This document shows, piece after piece, positions 59,606 through 64,000 of a stretch of 64,000 nucleotides of DNA. Location of the stretch: positions 4,650,001-4,714,000 of the forward strand of contig NW_027192651.1 of the NCBI RefSeq assembly GCF_949987515.2, written 5' to 3'. The notes below the pieces were generated by a model that was not told the DNA's origin, ran no database searches, and was given only the letters and a program-made list of their open reading frames with translations. The stretch comes from Delphinus delphis (Eukaryota; Chordata; Mammalia; Artiodactyla; Delphinidae). The position numbers and the translations under genes were made by a program. Within the stretch, counting starts at the first letter, position 1. Every line of letters starts with the position of its first letter.

Positions 59606-61184
59606 ATTCCAGACGCTTTACTAACACTCTCCCCACTTGGAGAGTCAGCGCCTTTAAACTCCTGTTTGGCCCAGTTTGCAATTTCTGCGGAAGATGAACA
59701 GGAATAGGGAGAACCAATGAGAGACTACCTGGAGGTGTCTGGACGGGTAAATTTAACTCTCATTTCCCACCAGGAAGAGGAATTAACCAAAGGCTCAGCG
59801 TGCCGTGCCGGAACCAGATTAGGGCCTGAAGCCATCCTGCGGTGTTGCGGCCAGCTCAAAAGAAAGCGAGTTGAAGAAAGAAGCTCAGGGGTACCGTAAT
59901 TCACAAACCTGCAGAGTTATAAATGACAGCTATCGTCCAAAAATATACTGAAGTAAGGCTGCCAAGAGGACTTCAAAGCGGGGCAGAATTGCAGGAAACC
60001 GATTTCAGGAGGTAGACTGGAATTGCATTGAAAGCATAGGAAAAGAGGCAGAACGTCCACAATGATGCACTTCGCCAAAAAGGGCGTATGCGTTTTTTCC
60101 TGAATATATTCAGGAAAAAACGCATACGCCCTTTTTGGCCAACCAAGCAAGCTTGCAAAGGAAATCTGCACTACAATGAAGTCTCACTTCCCCCCGGTCA
60201 AAAGGGCCATCTGAAAAAAGTGTAAAATCCAGAAAGGCAGGACAGGCCATGGAGAACTGGGAGCCTTGTTATGCTGATGGGCGGGATGTAAATTGCCAAC
60301 AGACACTCGGGAGAAGTGTATGGTGTTTCCTGAAACATCTAAAAAACAAAGCAACAGAGCCTAGGGCACTTCCACTTATGGTCCTATAGCTTAGGGAAAT
60401 TAAAATCAAAAAGACACAGCCACCCCAAAGTTTGCACGCCTCTGTTTACAAGACCCTCGTTTACCGTACAAGTTCAACATCGCAGAAAGTGAAAAATGGA
60501 TAAAGAACTTGTGGTATTTACTTACAAAGCAATATCACTCAGCAATGAAATCTATGTCATCAGGCCCTTGGCAGCACAATGAGTGGATTCAGGTACGATG
60601 ATTCTAACTGAAATAAGTCACACAGAAAAAGAAACATCATAAGATATCAGTAATACACGGAATGTAAACTTGGCTACACAGGAACTGAATTTCAGGACAG
60701 AACAGGTTCTCAAATTTAGAAAACCAACTTATGCTTGCTTAAGGGGAAAGGTGAGTTGGGGTGCTGCATAAAACCAGAGATTGAAATGAGCACAGATAAA
60801 GTTCCTTAAGCCAAATATGGAATAGACAAGAGCTACTCCTTGCTCAACGAAATGGACTCAACACCGCATATTAAACACCTAAGAATGTACCTGACTAGTA
60901 AGTATCTTAAAACCTATAGATTGCTATGTCTCCGAAAGAGAATCAAGCATGTGTACAGGGGCATAAATGCAGCAGTGATAGGATTGGAGAGGTTCGGTGA
61001 GCAAATGAAGACCCTTTGAAGTCATATTGCATGGTACCCATTCCACGGGTTTCAACTACCCAGGTTTAAGGTATTCTTCCTTCAGCTAAAACATGCATGT
61101 GGAACCTAGAGTATGATCAACCATGTGATCGGGAGACGTGTTCAAATATGTCTCAGTTTTCGTACCCTGGTACTCAGGTGCAAC
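59606..61184 (+). repeat. Satellite monomer U39
   Basis: 1,579 bp. The palindrome at 60071-60142 has one mismatch (left ttcgcc). From about 60405 on it is identical, as far as I can compare, to U41 up to the window end: agtttgcacgcc, aagaccctcg, cccttggcagc, tttcaggacagaac, aacaggttctc. Private: cctttaaactcc, gacgggtaaat, gggtaccg, gacttcaaagc. Confidence 0.95.
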
Positions 61185-62764
61185 ATTCCAGATGCTTTAC
61201 TAACACTCTCCGGACTTGGAGAGTCAGTCCCTTTAATCTCCTGTTTGGCCCAGTTTGCAATTTCTGCGGAAGATGAACAGGAATAGCGAGAACCAATGAG
61301 AGACTAGCTGGAGGTGTCTGGACGGGCAAACTTAACTCTCATTTCCCACCAGGAAGAGGAATTAACCAAAGGCTCAGCGTGCCGTGCCGGAACCAGATTA
61401 GGGCCTGAAGCCATCCTGCGGTGTTGCGGCCAGCTCACAAGAAAGCGAGTTGAAGAAAGGAGCTCAGGGGCACTGTAATTCACAACCCTGCAGAGTTATA
61501 AATGACAGCTATTGTCCAAAAATATACTGAAGTAAGGCTGCCAAGAGGACTTGAAAGCGGGGAAGAATTGCAGGAAACCGATTTCAGGAGGTAGACTGGA
61601 ATTGCATTGAAAGCATAGGAAAAGAGGCAGAACGTCCACAATGATGCACTTGGCCAAAAAGGGCGTATGCGATTTTTCCTGAATATGTTCAGGAAAAAAC
61701 GCATACGCCCTTTTTGGCCAACCAAGCAAGCTTGCAAAGGAAATCTGCACTACAATGAAGTCTCACTTCCCCCCGGTCAAAAGGGCCATCTGAAAAAAGT
61801 GTAAAATCCAGAAAGGCAGGACAGGCCATGGAGAACTGGGAGCCTTGTTATGCTGATGGGCGGGATGTAAATTGCCAACAGACACTCGGGAGAAGTGTAT
61901 GGTGTTTCCTGAAACATCTAAAAAACAAAGCAACAGAGCCTAGGGCACTTCCACTTATGGTCCTATAGCTTAGGGAAATTAAAATCAAAAAGACACAGCC
62001 ACCACAAAGATTGGGACGCCTCTGTTTACAAGAACCTCGTTTACAGTACAAGTTCAACATCGCAGAAAGTGAAAAATGGATAAAGAAGTTGTCGTATTTA
62101 CTTACAAAGCAATATCACTCAGCAATGAAATCTGTCTCATCAGGCCCTTAGCAGCACAATGAGTGGATTCAGGTATGATGATTCTAACTGAAATAAGTCA
62201 CACAGAAAAAGAAACATCATAAGGTATCAGTAATACATGGAATGTAAACTTGGCTACACAGGAACTGAATTACAGAACAGAACAGGGTCTCAAATTTAGA
62301 AAACCAACTTATGCTTGCTTAAGGGGAAAGGTGAGTTGGGGTGCTGCATAAAACCAGAGATTGAAATGAGCACAGATAAAGTTCCTTAAGCCAAATATGG
62401 AATAGACAAGAGCTACTCCTTGCTCAACGAAATGGACTCAACACACCATATTAAACGCCTAAGAATGTACCTGACTAGTAAGTATCTTAAAACCTATGGA
62501 TTGCTATGTCTCCGAAAGAGAATCAAGCATGTGTACAGGGGCATAAACGCAGTAGTGATAGGATTGGAGAGGTTCGGTGAGCAAATGAAGACCCTTTGAA
62601 GTCATGTTGCATGGTACCCATTCCACGGGTCTCAACTCTCCAGGTTTAAGGTATTCTTTCTTCAGCTAAAACATGCATGTGGAACCCAGAGTATGATCAA
62701 CCGTGTGAACGGGAGACGTGTTCAAATATCTCTCAGTTTTCCTCCCCTGGTACTCGGGTGCAAC
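61185..62764 (+). repeat. Satellite monomer U40
   Basis: 1,580 bp. The palindrome at 61650-61721 has two mismatches (left gcgattttt, right tgttcagg). Private: cagatgctttac, ctccggacttgg, ttaatctcctg, gcaaacttaac, ctattgtcc, accacaaagattgg, atctgtctcatc, aaggtatcag, gcagtagtg. Confidence 0.95.
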
Positions 62765-64000
62765 ATTCCAGACGCTTTACTAACACTCTCCCCACTTGGA
62801 GAGTCAGGGCCTTTAACTTCCTGTTTGGCCCAGTTTGCAAGTTCTGCGGAAGATGAACAGGAATAGCGAGAACCAATGAGAGACTAGCTGGAGGTGTCTG
62901 GACGGGGAAATTTAACTCTCATTTCCCACCAGGAAGAGGAAATAACCAAAGGCTCAGCGTGCCGTGCCGGAACCAGATTAGGGCCTGAAGCCATCCTGCA
63001 GTGTTGCGGCCAGCTCAAAAGAAAGCGAGTTGAAGAAAGGAGCTCAGGGGCACTGTAATTCACAAACCTGCAGAGTTATAAATGACAGCTATCGTCCAAA
63101 AATATACTAAAGTAAGGCTGCCAAGAGGACTTGAAAGCGGGGCAGAATTGCAGGAAACCGATTTCAGGAGGTAGACTGGAATTGCATTGAAAGCATAGGA
63201 AAAGAGGCAGGGCGTCCACAATGATGCACTTGGCCAAAAAGGGCGTATGCATTTTTTCCTGAATATATTCAGGAAAAAACGCATACGCACTTTTTCGTCA
63301 ACCAAGCAACCTGGCAAAGGAAATCTGCACTACAATGAAGTCTCACTTCCCCCCGGTCAAACGGGCCATCTGAAAAAGTGTAAAATCCAGAAAGGCAGGA
63401 CAGGCCATGGAGAACTGGGAGCCTTGTTATGCTGATGGGCGGGATGTAAATTGCCAACAGACACTCCGGAGAAGTGTATGGTGTTTCCTGAAACATCTAA
63501 AAAACAAAGCAACAGAGCCTAGGGCACTTCCACTTATGGTCCTATAGCTTAGGGAAATTAAAATCAAAAAGACACAGCCACCCCAAAGTTTGCACGCCTC
63601 TGTTTACAAGACCCTCGTTTACCGTACAAGTTCAACATCGCAGAAAGTGAAAAATGGATAAAGAACTTGTGGTATTTACTTACAAAGCAATATCACTCAG
63701 CAATGAAATCTATGTCATCAGGCCCTTGGCAGCACAATGAGTGGATTCAGGTACGATGATTCTAACTGAAATAAGTCACACAGAAAAAGAAACATCATAA
63801 GATATCAGTAATACACGGAATGTAAACTTGGCTACACAGGAACTGAATTTCAGGACAGAACAGGTTCTCAAATTTAGAAAACCAACTTATGCTTGCTTAA
63901 GGGGAAAGGTGAGTTGGGGTGCTGCATAAAACCAGAGATTGAAATGAGCACAGATAAAGTTCCTTAAGCCAAATATGGAATAGACAAGAGCTACTCCTTG
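62765..64000 (+). repeat. Satellite monomer U41 (cut by window end)
   Basis: First 1,236 bp of a unit. The palindrome at 63230-63301 is degraded. Has gcaagttctg like U2, tactaaagtaagg, and the private ggggaaatttaac, cagggcgtcc and caacctggc. Right of ~63565 it repeats U39. Confidence 0.95.
63230..63301. repeat. Degraded palindrome in U41 (four mismatches)
   Basis: The left arm has tatgcattttt (CpG loss). The right arm has gcac, tttttcg and gtcaa in place of gccc, tttttgg and gccaa. None is matched on the other arm. Confidence 0.92.

Larger units (their letters stand above)
1..64000 (+). repeat. Satellite DNA array, ~1,580-bp monomer, 41 units (common cetacean satellite type)
   Basis: The same ~1,580-bp sequence repeats from end to end with no unique DNA, no inversion and no inserted transposon. 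Unit lengths are 1,576-1,585 bp, except U1 (1,158 bp, internal deletion) and U41 (cut by the window end). Units differ by scattered substitutions and rare 1-5 bp indels. Monomer length and L1-derived content match, from memory, the common cetacean satellite in its delphinoid form; this identification is inference from length and content, not a database match. Such DNA is expected to form constitutive heterochromatin (C-bands). Neither array end is in the window, so the locus is larger. Confidence 0.96.

Noticed and set aside
1..64000. CRISPR array
   Set aside because: The repeat unit is ~1.58 kb with no short repeats and unique spacers.
1..64000. rRNA, tRNA or other RNA gene repeated as a tandem cluster
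   Set aside because: I found no recognisable rRNA core or tRNA box motifs in the monomer; its recognisable part is LINE-1.

Overview
The whole window is one satellite DNA array with no gene. It is a head-to-tail tandem array of a ~1,580-bp monomer, all copies on the same strand. I count 41 units (U1-U41): 39 full-length copies of 1,576-1,585 bp (U2-U40), U1 with a 422-bp internal deletion, and U41 cut by the window end. I set unit starts at the conserved attccagacgctttac site because it falls on base 1; the true circular phase is arbitrary. Forty copies of an internal palindrome, first at 1624 and last at 63230, give a mean period just under 1,580 bp.

Organism: a 1,579-1,580-bp monomer with a LINE-1-derived body matches what I recall of the common cetacean satellite. 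That component was described as 1,579 bp in killer whale (Widegren, Arnason and Akusjarvi 1985), ~1,580 bp in delphinoids and ~1,760 bp in most other cetaceans. Kapitonov, Holmquist and Jurka (1998) reported L1 as its basic unit. These are from memory and unchecked. Best call: heterochromatin of a delphinoid toothed whale.

Monomer layout (offset from unit start). 0-~310: unrecognised sequence with a small 7-bp hairpin at offset 20-39. ~310-464: sequence that may be faint L1 ORF2. 465-536: a 72-bp inverted repeat with 36-bp arms and no spacer, perfect in 15 of 40 copies. ~552-1062: decayed L1 ORF2 C-terminus, ending at the position of the ancestral stop codon. ~1063-1361: L1 3' UTR-like sequence. 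~1362-1579: unrecognised.

The most interesting signal is the palindrome. Two units (U26, U32) carry changes made symmetrically in both arms, which suggests arm-to-arm copying. Other arm variants stay one-sided, and one right-arm variant has spread through 12 units. The units are also mosaic: rare variants are shared between units 2 apart (suggesting local dimers) and between units 13-20 apart. Every open reading frame is a by-product of the repeat, and none is called as a gene.
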